Shown: in pieces, positions 14,001 to 29,000 of the stretch | How positions within the stretch are numbered: the first letter of the stretch is position 1 | How the letters are laid out: the number at the start of each line of letters is the position of its first letter | Assembly: GCF_047663525.1 (NCBI RefSeq) | Contig: NC_092588.1 | Span: forward strand, 106,163,001 to 106,227,000 | DNA: 64,000 nt | DNA from: Anas platyrhynchos | Lineage: Eukaryota; Chordata; Aves; Anseriformes; Anatidae | Direction of reading: 5' to 3' | Made by a program: the position numbers and the translations under genes | Notes under the pieces: model-generated | Told to the model about the DNA's origin: nothing | The model's input: only the letters and a program-made list of their open reading frames with translations | Database searches by the model: none

Positions 14001-17000
14001 GGTATAGGGTTTTTCAGGAACTTAGTGAGGAACACAAAAAGCCCTGCTCTTTCCCATGCTTGCGGAAAATCTGTGGATGTTTTGAATCTTCCAACTTTTT
14101 CCTACTTCTTTCCTTCCTTCTAACCCTTAATGTTTTGTTCTCCCCAGCATTCTTGGCTGTTTCTGTAAGGAGATTCAACCACAGAATCTCTTTAGATGAA
14201 AACTGTGATCCTTTCTATTAACTTCTCCAATGTAAGACTTATGGAAAAGAGGCTGGGACCTGATCAGAGATTTTTACTGACTGAACAGCTATAAGAAACA
14301 ACTGGGCATAAGAAAGTGATGAATGTAAGGAGAAAAAAACAAACAAACAAAAGAACACAATGAAAAGCTAACAAGAGTTTCAGATAGTGCCATGAGGAAT
14401 AACTGACTTTCACAGATGGTACGGTGAGAGGTGACTGAGCTTCAGAGATAATAGGAGGAGGGGAGTACTGGGAACTCTTCTGGGAGAGTTCCAGCATTAC
14501 ATTACCATGTAATGCTTATATGACCCAGCTAATAATGCCAGAAATATCAAACTTGGGTATTGATTAAAAAAAATGAGACCAATGGGGACAAAATATTGCA
14601 GTATATTATTTATGTAGAATAAGACAAGTAGATAAAAGGAGGAATCGAGAAGAATGGAGGGGAATGGAAGTACATGCATGGGAGAATGGAGAGAAAGGGA
14701 AATCAAAGGTAACAGTTGCATGTAAGAAGCAGCAGGTCAGTGCACTAAGTGAAACCTGTGCACCTGATGACCACTATATCCTAACCTAGTAATAAGATTT
14801 AGTATCTTTGAGTGTACTCTCTTCCTATTCTGCACAAGGGATTTAAATGTCAGCAACTGGAGGCAGTGGGCTACAGGAGTACGTAATCTCTGTGCTAGCA
14901 ACTGGAGAGACAATGGTATGTGAGAAGTCTGTATGCTAGCAGCTGGAGAAGGGGATCAAATATTAGGGGGCCCCCTCAGTCTGGGTGCCAGTACCTGAGG
15001 AGATGTGGGTGTATGTGCTTGACTCCGTTATTAAAATAATTTGAGTCCTGTGTGTGCCTGTGCATGTACATGTAACTTGCTAATGACCTTCAAGCTGGAC
15101 TGGCTGTTACGTAGGGGGCAGATCTGCTTCTGGAAATACCCAGGACATCAGCCAGTGACTGGGTGTGTCTGGGTATGCGTATGAGGCAAAGATCAATGTG
15201 GTGTGCATGTGAATTTAGAGTGTGTGTGTTTGTGTGTTCACTAGTGAACTTTAATCCTGATGAGCTGGAGAGGAGGAAGAGGACTTGGCTATTGATATAT
15301 CTGTTTATGGAAATGTTGGTGGTGTTTAGTAGGCTCTGTGTTAGTCTGAGTGTCTGGTAATGTATGTATAGTGTGTCTGTCTCTGGAACATTTGCTCAGT
15401 CTTGCTACTGGCTGGGCCTCTATATGGTTTTAAACAGATTTGGCTTTAGTGGAATCTTGACCTTGGGAAGGAGTAATCCCCTGGTTCCCAGAATCTGCTG
15501 GATTCAGCAGCTGGCATAATGCACACACCTTCTCTTCAGCTTGGAATTATCTTCAGTTCTATTATTCTGTTATATCCTTCTACCTTCGCTCTTACTGTTC
15601 TTTCTGATCCATTATCTCTTTATTCCTTTATAGATCAATTATATTGCCTTTTTGTTCTCTCGTCTCTTTCTATATGACTTCAGATACTAGCATTTACTCT
15701 TACTATCCTGTTTTTCTAAAGATCTGTAATAACTGTAATTTGCATTTCAATGTCTCCTGCTGTTTCTTCAAACTCTGAATAACAGCAATTAAGTGGTTAA
15801 TTTTTGTGCAGTGTTAAGTATTGTTGGAATGGTGTATTAAATGATTTCTATTCCTTTGTTTATTTTATGAATGAGATTTGGAATCCTGTGGCAAGAGTTT
15901 AAAAATCTGTTTCCAAAATAAGGGAACTAAAAAAAACAAAAAAGAGAGAGAGAGAGATAGAAACTGTATTTGAAAGTTCATTTTGTAGTATTTGGATGGG
16001 TTCAAAAGCTGCTTAAGAGTATCCAGGTAGTGTTAAATGACATGAAGTATACAGAAGAGATTCTAGGCTGAAGTCTACAGTGTGGTGCCCTTTCGGTAAT
16101 TTATCTGAAATGTTCCCAGTACTGTGTGCAGGTCTGGGCAAAAGGACAAAATCTGACCACAGGTGTGAGAAAAAACGATAAAGGAAAGAAATTTCAGAGT
16201 TGTTATGAGTGGGAAAGAAATCACAAAATTTGAATGGTATGCTTTCAGAAAGGGACTTCAAGAGATCTCTATGTTTTTGAGTGAAGTGTAAAACCTGATC
16301 AGCTTTCAACTGGATAGGAGCATTATACCTGCTCCAGTTCAAAATGTTTCTGTCAAAGTATCACTCTCTAAGAGCAAGCATATCCATTGTGGGTCATAGT
16401 TTGGTTTTCTTGTAGGAGACAAAAAGGCTAATAATTTCATTATAGTGGTGCTTATTATCAAAAAATAAGCTAGAGTTAAACATTTGTATCTTTATTTAAA
16501 GATTTCTCTTAGTAGAGAAGTGCAAATACGCATACATTGGGATATATTTCTTTTGTGATTTGCTTTTCCAGGTTTTGATGAGTTAACTTGTTATTGTGGT
16601 GAATCGGTGATTTACCCCCCTGTCCCCTGTGGCACTCAGCCACCAGAGTGTAAGAAAACATGCACCAGGCCACATGACTGTAATCATCCAGGTAAGTTAG
16701 ATTGTTCGATTTTAAAAAAGAAACTAAAATTGTAGTAAAGCATACATGGGGCTGTTTGAAAATATATTTATCTTTTATTAGGTATTTTTGCAGTAGTTGT
16801 GAATATTTCCAGAAGTTTGTACTTTGAAGCCAACCAACTAAAAATTTGCCACAAGTAACAGTAGTGTTACTTTTGACTGGTAAAAACATTGGATTTTTCT
16901 CTCTGATCCAGACAGCAACATTTAGACGTTATCAATAGTCGCAACAAATTAAATGCTATATTGCAAAGATTACATGCTCTCTTGAAACAGTAGGATAATC

Positions 17001-20000
17001 TGGTGAACAGTTTGTGTTAGTTTCTGTGTTCCTTGGAATGACATCGGTGGACTGAAAAACATACGGTGCAGGTTAAATAGATATATGTTCTGACATACTC
17101 TGCCTAATAGTGTAATCCTGCTCAGAAGCTGCAAATGTTTTGTATTTTCTACCATTTAACTTAGAAAATGCAGAAGAATATTCACCGAAAAATCTGCTAT
17201 CATAATTCCTAAAGAATATTTTAAAGAACAGATTACCCTTGCATGAAATGTCTTTCTTCCCATAAACTACTAAATAGTAATTACTATTCCCATAAAGTAC
17301 TGAAATAACAACTCGTGTTTAAGTTGTCCTTGCTGTCTCTTTTAAGGCTTTTGACTCACGTATGGTCATAACTGTTCTTTCCTTTTTTTTTTTAATTTTC
17401 CTGCACCCTGTGGCTGCAGTGTACCATTCATGTCATAGTGAGGAGAAGTGTCCACCGTGTACCTACCTGACTCAGAAATGGTGTATGGGCAAGCATGAAG
17501 TAAGTCTTAAGAGTTTTTGAGTACCAAATAATGTGTAGCTTGAAAATTCTCAATAAAGTTCAGGATGCACTTTTATATGTATGTAACTTACAGAATAAGC
17601 ATTTGGTATTTCACTTTCTATTGACTGTTGGTTTAGCTTCTTTGAGGTGGAATATATTAATGGTGTTTGTGTTTAATGTGATTAAATTTTAGAAGTCTAT
17701 CTGCTATATTGGACTATTATATAAAGAACTCTGTTCTAATATATTTTAGTATTACAGTTCTTGCGTGGGCAATGCCAAATGAAGGTGTGAACAGTAAAGT
17801 GCTTTGAGATTTGTTTATATAATTGTTCGCTTCTGGTTGTCATCTTCCTTCTTCTCTCTTTCAGCTGCGAAGTAATATTCCATGTCATCTCACTGACATT
17901 TCTTGTGGACTTCGCTGCAATCAAATGTTAAAATGCGGAATGCACAAATGTAAAAGAATCTGTCATAAAGGAGAATGTCTTATAGATGAAGAGTGTAAAC
18001 AACCTTGTGTTATTCCAAGGCTATATTGTAATCATCCCTGTATGGCTCCATGTCATCCTTCTTCACCCTGCCCGACAACATCCTGCAGTGCAAAGGTTGG
18101 GTGTCCAGAGAAAATTCATTGCCCTTCACATCCCTCCCTGGACAGAAAAGGACCAAATTTTAAACAAACTGCTGTCTTGTGTATTTGCAACAGGTTGATC
18201 TTCACTGTGAATGTGGAAGAAGAAAGGAGAGTATGATTTGCTCAGAAGCATCTAATACGTATCAAAGGTTTGTACTATGATAATTATTTTACTTCCTTTG
18301 CTGGACTTACACAATTTGAATAAATTTCAGGGTTGACTTAATATATTTAATTCACAAAATTTTTCACACTTTTTTTGTCCTTACACCTACAATTTCTTTT
18401 TTCTCATTCTTCTGAGCTTTCATACCAGCCATGCTGTACTGGAACACATTCCTCCTTTCACTTTAGTCTATAACTGTGATGGCACATCAAAGCTTGAATC
18501 TCCCATCCATCAAACTCTGATTCAGACATCTGAATGTAGATGACTGCATATAATAGTCCCTGTATGATTTGCTGTCCCAGTTCCACTTAAATGTCTGACG
18601 GAACCTTGTCAATACGGATGATGGAAGCTAAAGAGCAATAAAGCTGAAACAGCTAAATTTAGGCAGTTGAATAGCTTTTCAGATTGTTGACTGTAATGAG
18701 AGCTTTGGCATCTAAAACTTGGTTGTTAATATGCAAACCAAGTCCTACCCAACTCCATTTTTTGCACTATTTTTTTCTCCAGATCCTATTTCTAAACTTT
18801 GTTGTTTTATTTGAGAGGGCAAAGAACAGACAAGGAAAAGAAGAAATAAAGTAGGACTTCGTTACTTACAAAATGGAAATAGTAAAATAGGGGTAATAAT
18901 AGTAATAAAGAAATCTTATGCTGTGGTAAAGAGGTAATCAGAAAGTTAATCTCACTCCACTTGAAATGAAACCAAAGTTCTACTCTTCATCCCAGTTGAT
19001 AGGAGAGAACAGTCACAGATTCTTCCTGTTTTCCAAAGAAAGCTTGCTAATGATTGCTTCTTTTCTTTAACACTTTCGAGGACCTGATACTAGCCCAGCT
19101 GAGGATGTGCCGTGTTGTTCTTACTGAAAAGTGCACAGATTTAAATTCTTCAGAAGGTGGCTTAGCATATATTTGTAGAAGCTTAATACAACCTAATTAA
19201 AGCAAGGAGGAAAATGTATTAGTCAGAAGCAGTTAAGAAGAACAGTAGTTAATGCTAAGTTGGATATAAGGTAGATTTACAGGAGCGGTCATCTTTGTTG
19301 TTTTTTAAAAAAAAATCTATTTCACTATCATTACAAATCAAGTGATTGATTGACTTGACTTTAAATTATCATTTAAAATTGACATGTGCTTGTCATAATG
19401 ATAAGCTGGAAGGTAGCTGGATTACAAGTCCCAAGTTTTTTAACACTGTTATATTTCCACTATTTCTGAGGTTCAAAAATACTCATACAGGCAAAATGGT
19501 GTATTTGAAATCAGTAAGAGTCCTTGCATGTATAAGCCAAGTTAAATATGAAGGAAATGAAACACTCAGTTTAAAGCAAGTGTTTGTATCTCTTGGTTCA
19601 CATGTGTTCGTATACATTTAATTCTATGACCTTACAATAACTGACATTATCAACAAATTCTTGAGCCATGTCATATTACTAAAAACAGTGTTTAATGGCT
19701 GCTAAGTCTATATGATAACTCTGACTTTTCAGATTACTAGAACATTAAAATACTCCGTTCTTTGTGGGAGTTAGATTTAGCTTTTTTTTCTATCATCTTC
19801 ATGCTTGAGAAAAAAGAAAAAAATTACTACAAGTCCTGTGCTACTACTGTGGAAAGGTTGGCAAATTAATGGGGTATCCAGGTTTTCCCAAAAATGTTAC
19901 TGGGAGTGTTTCATTAACAAAGCTCAAAGCTGTTTAATGTCATGACAAGGATGCCCAAGGGAACAGAAAAGGGACTGTGCAGCTCTGTCTGTATACACAG

Positions 20001-23000
20001 TATAAATGCTGTTGTCCTGTCATTCAATGGCCTGTTGTTTGGTCACAACCTGATAAATTTGAAGCTGATGGTGTGTCTCACATTGTCCTTTCTGATGTTA
20101 TAATATAATAAAGTTATAATATTAATGTTATAATAGTTGTTCTCTGAATGTCGTGTTTGTTGTTTGGATGCAAATATATCCTTTTATCTGAAAATCAACA
20201 GGAAAGAGTTCAAATAATAGAATTTTTCATATTCAGGATTTTGAGAAAGGTGTCGGATATCACTAAAAATTTAATATATATTTTAATCAGAACCTTTAGC
20301 AAGAAAAGGGGACTAGAAAGGCTTGCTTGATGGGAATGATGGACAACCTTTATAAAGAAAATTGTAACTGTCTCAGTAGGCATTTTACTCTTTCTTTATG
20401 GCTTGTATCATCCATATTTTCTAAGCAAATTTCAAAGTACTTTATAAATTCACTTAACTGTATGCAATTAAAGCCCATAAAAGAAGAGTCGCATGAAAGT
20501 TTGTTTGTTTTTTTAAAAAAAGTGATGAAACTTATATGGTCAGATGTAGTTTGAGTATTCAGCAGGTGACAAGAAGGAGTATTCACGTTGCCTAGTTAGA
20601 CTTGCTTAGAATTGGTGCTCTGAATATTTCCATGAAGGGGCAAGTCTGTGTGTTAGTTTGTTGAAGATGAGTGTAACCTTTTTATTTGTACATCTAGATT
20701 AGACTCCTAAAACGAGGTGATGTAGAACAAGAGTATAATTATGTAATCTGAAAAGGAAACTTCTCCCACCTCGATATTTAAATCTGAAGCTCTATATACA
20801 ATTTCCAAGGTTCATGTCCTGCCTCAAGTGAAAGCTAATACTGTTCTTTTTCAGAATAGCTGCTATATCTATAGCCACTAAGTTAACAGATCTGCAGCTT
20901 GGAGATTCAGTGGAAATCAGTAGGCTTATTACGAAAAAAGAAATGAAGCAGGCCAGGTAAGGACAGACCTGTAGAAACATGTATGAAATCCTTGTGTGTA
21001 CTTGAAGAACAGGTGACTTGGAAAATGCATAATATTGTCAGCAGAATCATGGTTTAAAAAGACTTTTAAATAATAGCCTGACTCTGCTGTAATACTGCTA
21101 GTAGGATGTTTTGCAATTCTTTAGCTGTTCTTGTTTTTGCTTTAATGTAGAATTTCTCGATCATTGGTTAGTTTCTTGTGACAATTACATATGGAACAAT
21201 GTAATTGTGGTTTCAGAGTTTCTTTTCTACTCTGCAAACTCAGTCATGGAATGGTTGAGGTTAGAAGGGGCATTTTGGAGTTTAGCTGGTCCAACCCCCC
21301 TGCTCTAGCAGGACTGCCTATAGACACTTGCTCAGGACAACTTCTGAATAGTTTCCCTCCAAGGAGGGAAACTCCACACCTGCTCTGGGGAACCTGTGCC
21401 AGTGTTCAGTCACCCATGCATTTGTTGTCTGTTTGTTTGTTTTAATTTTTAAAGTGTTTCTTGATGTTCAGAAGGATCTTCCTGTGTTTCAGTTTGTTCC
21501 TATTGCCTCTTGTGTTGTTTCTGGGCACCACTGAAAAGAGCCTCGGTGTGTCCTCTTTGCATTCTCCCTTAATTAACATACATTAATAGAATCCCTGCTG
21601 ACCGTCCTCTTCTCTAGCCCAAACAGTCCCATCTCTCTCAGCTGTTCCTCATGTGTTCCAGTAACATCCTCACATGTTCCAGTCCCTTCATCTTTGTAGC
21701 CCTTTGCAGCACTCTCTCTGCTATGTCTGTCTCTCTTGTACTGTGGAGCAGGGTTTGTGTGATCAGAACTTGGCGCAATATTCCAGGTGTGGCTTCATCA
21801 GTGCTGAACAGAGGGGAAGGATCACCTGCATTGACCTGCTGGCAATACTTTGCCTCATGCAGCCCAGAATGCCATTAGCCTTCCTTGCTGCCAGGGCACA
21901 TGGCTGATTCATGTTCATGTTGGCGCCTACCAGGCCCACCACAAACTCCTTGGAGTTAATAAAAGTTTTTTTTTGTGGTTTTTTTTTTTTGTTGTTGTTG
22001 TTGTTGTTTTTTGTTTTTTGTTTTTTTTTTTCAGATTTCTCTTAATATTCTTTTCTGGATGACTAGAGGACATATTTTTCTCCTAGTCATCATCTTACTG
22101 TTTATAATATTTTCCCATTACCCTTTTTAGGATAATAGAAAAAAGAAAAATGACGTCTGAGTCATTTATGCTTGACACTTGTGCTCTCATACTGTTGTAT
22201 TGCACATTTGTGTTTAAGTCACAAAACCAATTTGGTCTTAAATGTGGTGATTTCACTCTACTTCTGGATACTCCCCTGGAATTAAATAGCTTGTGCTTTT
22301 ACTTGTAGTATTGTTTCTTCAAGGTATGGTCAAGTTTCTCCAATAACATTTTGTCTGAAACTTAATTTCCTTAAGTCTTTGCCTTTGCAGTCCTATTTTT
22401 ATTATTTTCTGTTACAGTCTCTCTTCCCTGAATTGTGAATTTGATTAATACACCTAACAGACTGACTTTGAAATAAAGTCTAATCTGTTGTTAGCTGTAT
22501 TATCTGATCTAATAAAGTAAATTATTCTGATGCATATTTACTTAGGCTGCTATAACTATAGTTTTGTTGCTATCATATTTAAAACTGAGGAGAAACAGTG
22601 ATTCTAATTGTATTTTTTTTAATAATTCAGGTTGCAATGTGATGAAGAATGTTTAGCTCTTCAGAGGAACAGGTGGGCAATGAACTTTTTTAATTTGGAC
22701 TTTTCAGAAAAAAGTTAATGCTATATGGAAAAAAATTCTTTCCTGTAAATTAGCATCAAATGTACAGACTCTGTCTTTTGTGAGCTGTTTATCTGTATTG
22801 GCATCCCATCTCTTCAATGAGAAAATGTTCTTGGGGGCTAATTTTTATTTATTTATTTATTTATGGTGGCATTTTTGTGTTTTTTCTTCCCTCCCCTGCT
22901 TGAATTTAGGCGTCTTGCTGAGGCTCTTGAAATAGATGATAACTCTGACCCTTTCAACATCCGTTCTTCTGGACCAAAGTACAGTGACCTTTTAAAAGAA

Positions 23001-26000
23001 GATGCAAGGTATGTGCTCTAATGATGAAAAGTGTCATAGGTAAACAGTGTGGAGTGCAAGATAGGAAATGAAGATCGATTCTATTTGCTCTTGTAAAAAT
23101 GTCTTTCCTTTTCTCTCCAGAGGTGATTATGGTGATTATGGGAATAGGTGATCATTGAGGCAAAGGAATTAATGTGTTTTTCTCAACACCAGCAAAATGA
23201 GAAGTTTAAATAATAATAAGTGGCTGGCTGGTTTCTTTATTCTATAACAGAGCCAGATTTACAATGGGAACGTCAGTTTCCACCGTTTCTCTCACAACAA
23301 ATCAGTGTATGCACTCTTCCACTGGCTTCACAAACTTCTACCCCCACTATCTCTGTGCTCTCTGTAATTTTTTCAGGACAAAGGCAAGAGTGATAACCAA
23401 GCAATGAAACATACTCTTAGAGTCTGAGACTATTTCTGTGTACTAGTCCCTTTATTTGTTTGCCTTGCTGTCAATTTTCAAAATAAAGACACTAGCAAAA
23501 CATTTGCATGATGCGTAGTTAAGACTATGCTAATGCGGGTTGCAAAGAGAGCTACTAGACTGAAACATCTGGAAATGAGGCAAGAGAAAGTCAAGTTAAT
23601 ATCAAAAGCATCTCACTAGTAAACACTGTGCAACCTGGGATGATAAGGAGGGATCAGACAGATTTGTAAAAAGATGCTTAAATGATAAAGGTCACTTAAG
23701 AAATTTTTACTTTGTGTGTATGTGTGTAGGCCTGTTGGATATATTTTACACTTGCTACAATATCCTAATGATTAATAAATTTCATATTTTCAAACTTAAT
23801 TTAATTTTAAATAACTTGAGAAATACTTCAATTGAGTGGTAGATACTCATCAGTGTCCTGGGAAATTGAGGTACTTCATTTGGTACTTCATAAATATACA
23901 AACAACCTCCAGCTCAGGACAACCACAAACGGAACCCTTCAGATAGGATGTGAGCAAGCTGATAAAACACCAAAACAAGCTAAACTAAACTAAACAAAAC
24001 AAGCTAACCTTGCACTAAAACTGCAAGACCAGAACCAGAGTCAAGAAGAAATGAGAAATAAACTCAGTCATTTTTTACTGTCTCTACTCAGTCAGTCCTC
24101 TGATCAGGATCCTACAGAGGAAACTACTGATTCTGCGGATTATTATTTTATTTTTTTTTACTGCTAACCAGATTTGAGAGATGAATTCTTCAGGTAGACA
24201 TTTTTACCCGTAGGGACAGTGCTCTAACAAATGTTAACCTTTCTTTTGGAATTAGTTTACCTGCTCATATAAGAAGAGAACACAAAGCTCACTCTGACAG
24301 ATTCAATTTACTGTGATTAAGTAGGGCAAACCAATTAATTAAAAAAATCCATAATATCAAGAATATTTTGTTTTCTCACAAATAGCTTTATGCTTCTACT
24401 TTTGTTCTCATTAATTTGTTACACCAGATAAGTTTGGTAACTTTTCATTACAACACGTTACACATTTACACGTTACAGAAGATAAAGTCATTGCATCTTT
24501 GTACATTTTATTGCCTCATTTACCTAGTATGCTGTTGTTGCAGGAAGGATTTAAAATTTGTCAGTGATGTTGAGAAGGAGATGAGAATGCTTGTGGAAGC
24601 TGTGAATAAGGTCAGTATTCAGGTATTCTTTGAGTTATTAAAAGAAACAGTTTTGTTTACTTTGGGGGGGGATCAGAATAATGTTTATGAAACTTTAGTA
24701 CTAATAGTTAGGGATTAATACTAGATCTGTTTTTACTCTATTAGAATGCATATTTTAATAATAGAACAAAATTTTTAAAACATAGCAGTACAACCACTTC
24801 TGTGACAGTCAAGCTTTTTTTACATTTTGTTTTTTTAAAGACTCAACCAGTGCCAGGTTTTAATGCATCAGTGGATTATCTTTCATTTTTGTGTCTCCAT
24901 CGATAAAGCTTTAATCGTCAAACACAGTATTTAAAGGTTAAGACTCTGAGGGTGAAAGCCCTAGGTTCTTTCAGTCCCTGTAGTGGGATTTGCTTTCATA
25001 TCTGTAGAGTGGATGCTCTTTGGCATTTCTGTGTGAGGTAGTCCTCTTCCTCCTATAAGGAGAATGGGATTCAGCCTTAATAGACTCCAGTATACCTAGA
25101 GAGGTCGGTTCCACAGACAAAATCATAGGCATGTAGCAAAAGCAGAATTCTGCCTTTGGGCCTGTCTGGTTAGTGTACTACTGGCTTGCTGCTGCACAGT
25201 GCTTGACCTGTTGCATGCAGTTGGAAGTATAAACTACTCTATCCTCAGCTGTCCTTAGCTCAAGAAACATAATTTTCTGTAGAAAGTATCAATGTCCTTC
25301 CCTGTTCTCTGCCGTAGGACTGCATATGTTCTATTTTAATCACCTAGTTTTATTCATTTCCTTTTGTGTGGTGTTTCTTAAGCAATCTCGGTGCTTGTCC
25401 ACCTGTCTAATATTCTTACCTATTTTTTACATATTGGAATAAAAATCTGAGAAGGATTATTTGTGTCTAATTATATTCAGGCCCCTCCAATCTCATTTGC
25501 TCATAGATGTGTAGAATAATTGTTATTAGCTAAAAATAACTTGCCCAACGTTGTTTTGACTGTACTTATCCTATTTTATACCTTTGTATACTGCCTTTAT
25601 TTTACACACCTGCACAGAGAAATGTATATGTACACATTTGTATATTTGATAACTGGATATACCAATATATATTCCCAAACCAACAGCCAACCAATATATG
25701 TAATATGATACAAAAAAGGTGACTCTATGTCTTGAATTAGTAATAGAAAATGAATTAGTGACATAAAATATAGTGGAACAAGAGAACAGGAGAGCTCAAG
25801 AAAATCTCCAGTGTTTAGTTCTCAGCAGTAACAAAGTATTTGTTAAATAACAATTCTACAACAGAGGCCATTGAGTGTCTATTAAAAAGAGTCTCCATTG
25901 CAGAAGAGGATGAAAAAAACAAGCTAGACATGACAATCCTTCCCTTGTCTGACCTAAAGGGAGAATTGCTCAGTGCTCATTTAAGCTTCTGTCATGATGA

Positions 26001-29000
26001 AGATGAATCAGTTAGGCCCACCTGACAATTCAGTACCTCAAGGACAAGTTCTGCACCCACCTGCACCTCAGGCTGTTGGGAATTGCTATTCCATAAGGTA
26101 CAAGAAGTCTCCAGAAGTCAATTTATATTTCAAAAGGGAAGAGATTTCTTTCTGAATACCAAAAACAAGTTACACAAGTCTCATCATTTGGAGTCCATAC
26201 GTTATGATGCATGTACAGGTAAAAAATTATTTTCATTAATTCTTCAGTAGGCAAACTGAACAGTTACCTGAGGAGTCCCACCATAATCTTTGTTCTATAC
26301 CTGAAAATTTTCTATTTAGTTACATACAAAGTTTTGCAAGGCTGTCAAATTCCTCCTTGAAATGTTTAGATTCCTGATTACCAGTCATGTTCCCTCTTGC
26401 AACCGCAGGTATTTGTATTGTGTTGGAGATGTCTCTATGCCTGGTAAGTGTTATCACTGCTCTTCATTCAGGCCTGTTGCCCAGCCAGACAAGTCAACTC
26501 CCACTTCTTATGTATCCAAAGACTGGATTAGTATGTTTGACATGGCATTATGCAAGGAGACTGTGCTTAGTTGTTCTTCTGCCAAGATCCCTAAATCTGT
26601 CTTATGCTTGAGTCTCTGTTCAGTTGTTTGTTTACCATGACTCCTAAATCCTTTCTGTCTTGAGATGTGACTTGTGTTCTTTGTTTCTAGATGTTAAGCT
26701 TTACTTCCTTGTATTAAAAGTATTTTGCATGCTGGTCTATGAAGCATTCAGGTAGCTCTGCCTGTATCAGTACTATGTATTTTGTACTGATTACTGTTAC
26801 TTATGCTTACACATTTTTGTTTTGACTTGTTTATATTTTTGCAATGTTCCTTTGGATACTAATTTCAGCTTAACTGGATAAATGCGTAATAAAAAGGATT
26901 CTGATGCTTTTTGTCAATTTGTAATTTTGTCATTTTGTAAATACACACTTACATATTAATACAGTTAACTTTATCTGTCATTGTATGACTTTGCTTGCTT
27001 CATGAATATCTGTTCCCTTAGACTCATTAGTGTGTATTAATCTAGCACAGCAGAGTTGTCACTGTTGACATGTGTAAGCAGACAGGACAGAAAACATTCA
27101 TGTCATCCAGCTCTGTCAGCACATAGACAGAAATTCTCATTTTTTTTTGAGCCCAGAATCATCCCTTTAAAGATCATCCTTCTAAAGGTACAAAATCTAT
27201 AGAGTTTTCTTTATCCAAATGTTTGTCTATATGCTGAAATTGTTGTAGTAGGTGGAAAGTTTATTATTGTTTATTGTTAAGTAACTCAATCAAGACAGTA
27301 TGTGATTATTCTGAAGACTTGTGGAAAAGATTGACCACCACTTCAGGTCTGGTTACTATTCATAATTTAGCTACTTAACATTCTGAGAGGAGGCAGGTAT
27401 AAACCATTCATCTACAGGGCAGGTACACTGTGCCTTTAATGTTTATCTTCCTCTGTTAAATTCATCTGTAGCAGACTATATCTAGGTGACTGCAGCAGAA
27501 TGAGTATTCTCTTTGTCTCAGTGGAGGGGATGAGTTTCATCCTCATTCTGCCTTTCTCTGTAAGAACTGGTGAACAAATGTTTTGCCAATTTGAATAGTA
27601 GAGGAGTATAACCAATGGTATTACTGTTAAGTAGCATTCCTCCTTTGCAGTAATACTGATTACAGTAAAAACACTGTAAAGGACCCAAGAAGAGGTTTCA
27701 AGAACCTGTGTTGATTTCTGCAGTTGCTTAAATAATTTCCAGGAGTATTCTTTTGCTTAATCTAACCACTTAAAGATTATATCAAATTAATAGCTTCCTA
27801 GAATGTTAAAAAAGAAAGAGTACACAGTACTGCGACAAAGTTACTTCTGGCAGCACTGTGATCATGCAATAATAGACGTGAACAGACTCGAATAGATTTG
27901 TGTGTGGTTTAAGATTTATCAAAATTGTCCTTTTATTAGATTCTAAAATGGGGTTCTCTGCATCTTAATGATTTGAAGAGAGTTTTCACATGACCTGTAA
28001 AGCAACTGCTTTTTAATGTAACAGTTCTCCTTGTGCAATCCAAAGGTGTACTAATTTGTATTTGAATGTTTAACGTAGCCTGTCAGAAGATGTCTTAGAA
28101 TCATTCAGGTTGGAAGGAGCCTGCAGAGGTAGTCTAGTGCAGCTCTTTCTTGAAGCAAGAACCAACGCTGAACTTAGCCCCTGAATGAATGAGCTTTATC
28201 CGATCAGATACTGAAGAAGTTTCCTAAATCCACTCTGGCTACTCCAAGGGGCCTTCTACTTCATGTGCCTAAAAATGGCTGATGAGAGGCTGTTTTTTTT
28301 TCGCAGGCTTTGAAATGTAGCTTATTGTCCTGTAGTTCTTGTGTTGTCTGTCTTGCTCTTCTTGAAAACAGAACAGTTGCCTTTCTCCGGTCATTAGGCT
28401 CCTACCCCTGATGTCTGTAACCTTTCAGAAGTGATAGAGAACAACACATACTCCTAGTCTCTGTGTTGTCAAATGTGCTGCATCCAGTCCCAGAACCCTG
28501 TACAGGCTGGGACTTCTCTTGCAGTCCCTGACTCAAATGTTATCTAATACTGGCAGTTTGTCTTCTTCTTGAACCCTGTTGATAGCCCCAAAGACCTCTG
28601 AGACCTTGTTGGTGACAACCAAGGCAAAGGCTGAAGCACAGTGTCTTGAAACCCCGAAGCAGACTGGGTATCTTACCCTCATCTGCATCTGCTGTTGTTA
28701 AGACACCCAGTCCATTAGGAAGGAGAGACGCTTTTTTTTTTTCTTCCTGTTCTTTCTTTGACTGTTTATGTAACAATTGTTGTCATATCAAGCATTATCA
28801 GTTTTTGTTCACTGAAACTAAAACTACAGTTTTGTTGCTATTTAATAACATCAATAGACTTTATTCGTGGCAGGTTTTCCAGAGACATCGCTTATTTGGT
28901 AGAGAGAAGTGATAACTAAATCTGATGCCTTTGTAGCAACCTGCTGTGTATGTGCATTGTAAAAACCAGTCTGAAAAAGAAAAATTCAGATAAATTATAC

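Larger units (their letters stand above)
11876..16571 (+). other. 4.7-kb intron
   Basis: It contains one CR1 tail (listed separately), an AAAC-type run near 14335-14352, a GT-rich patch around 15020-15240 and an AG run at 15943-15957. Several short open frames have no recognisable similarity and no conserved splice context. Confidence 0.55.

Noticed and set aside
17986..18236. Read-through of the exon at 17865 to TGA 18236 as the true C terminus
   Set aside because: Removing 18096-18193 restores a frame that matches NFX1 through eight further exons.
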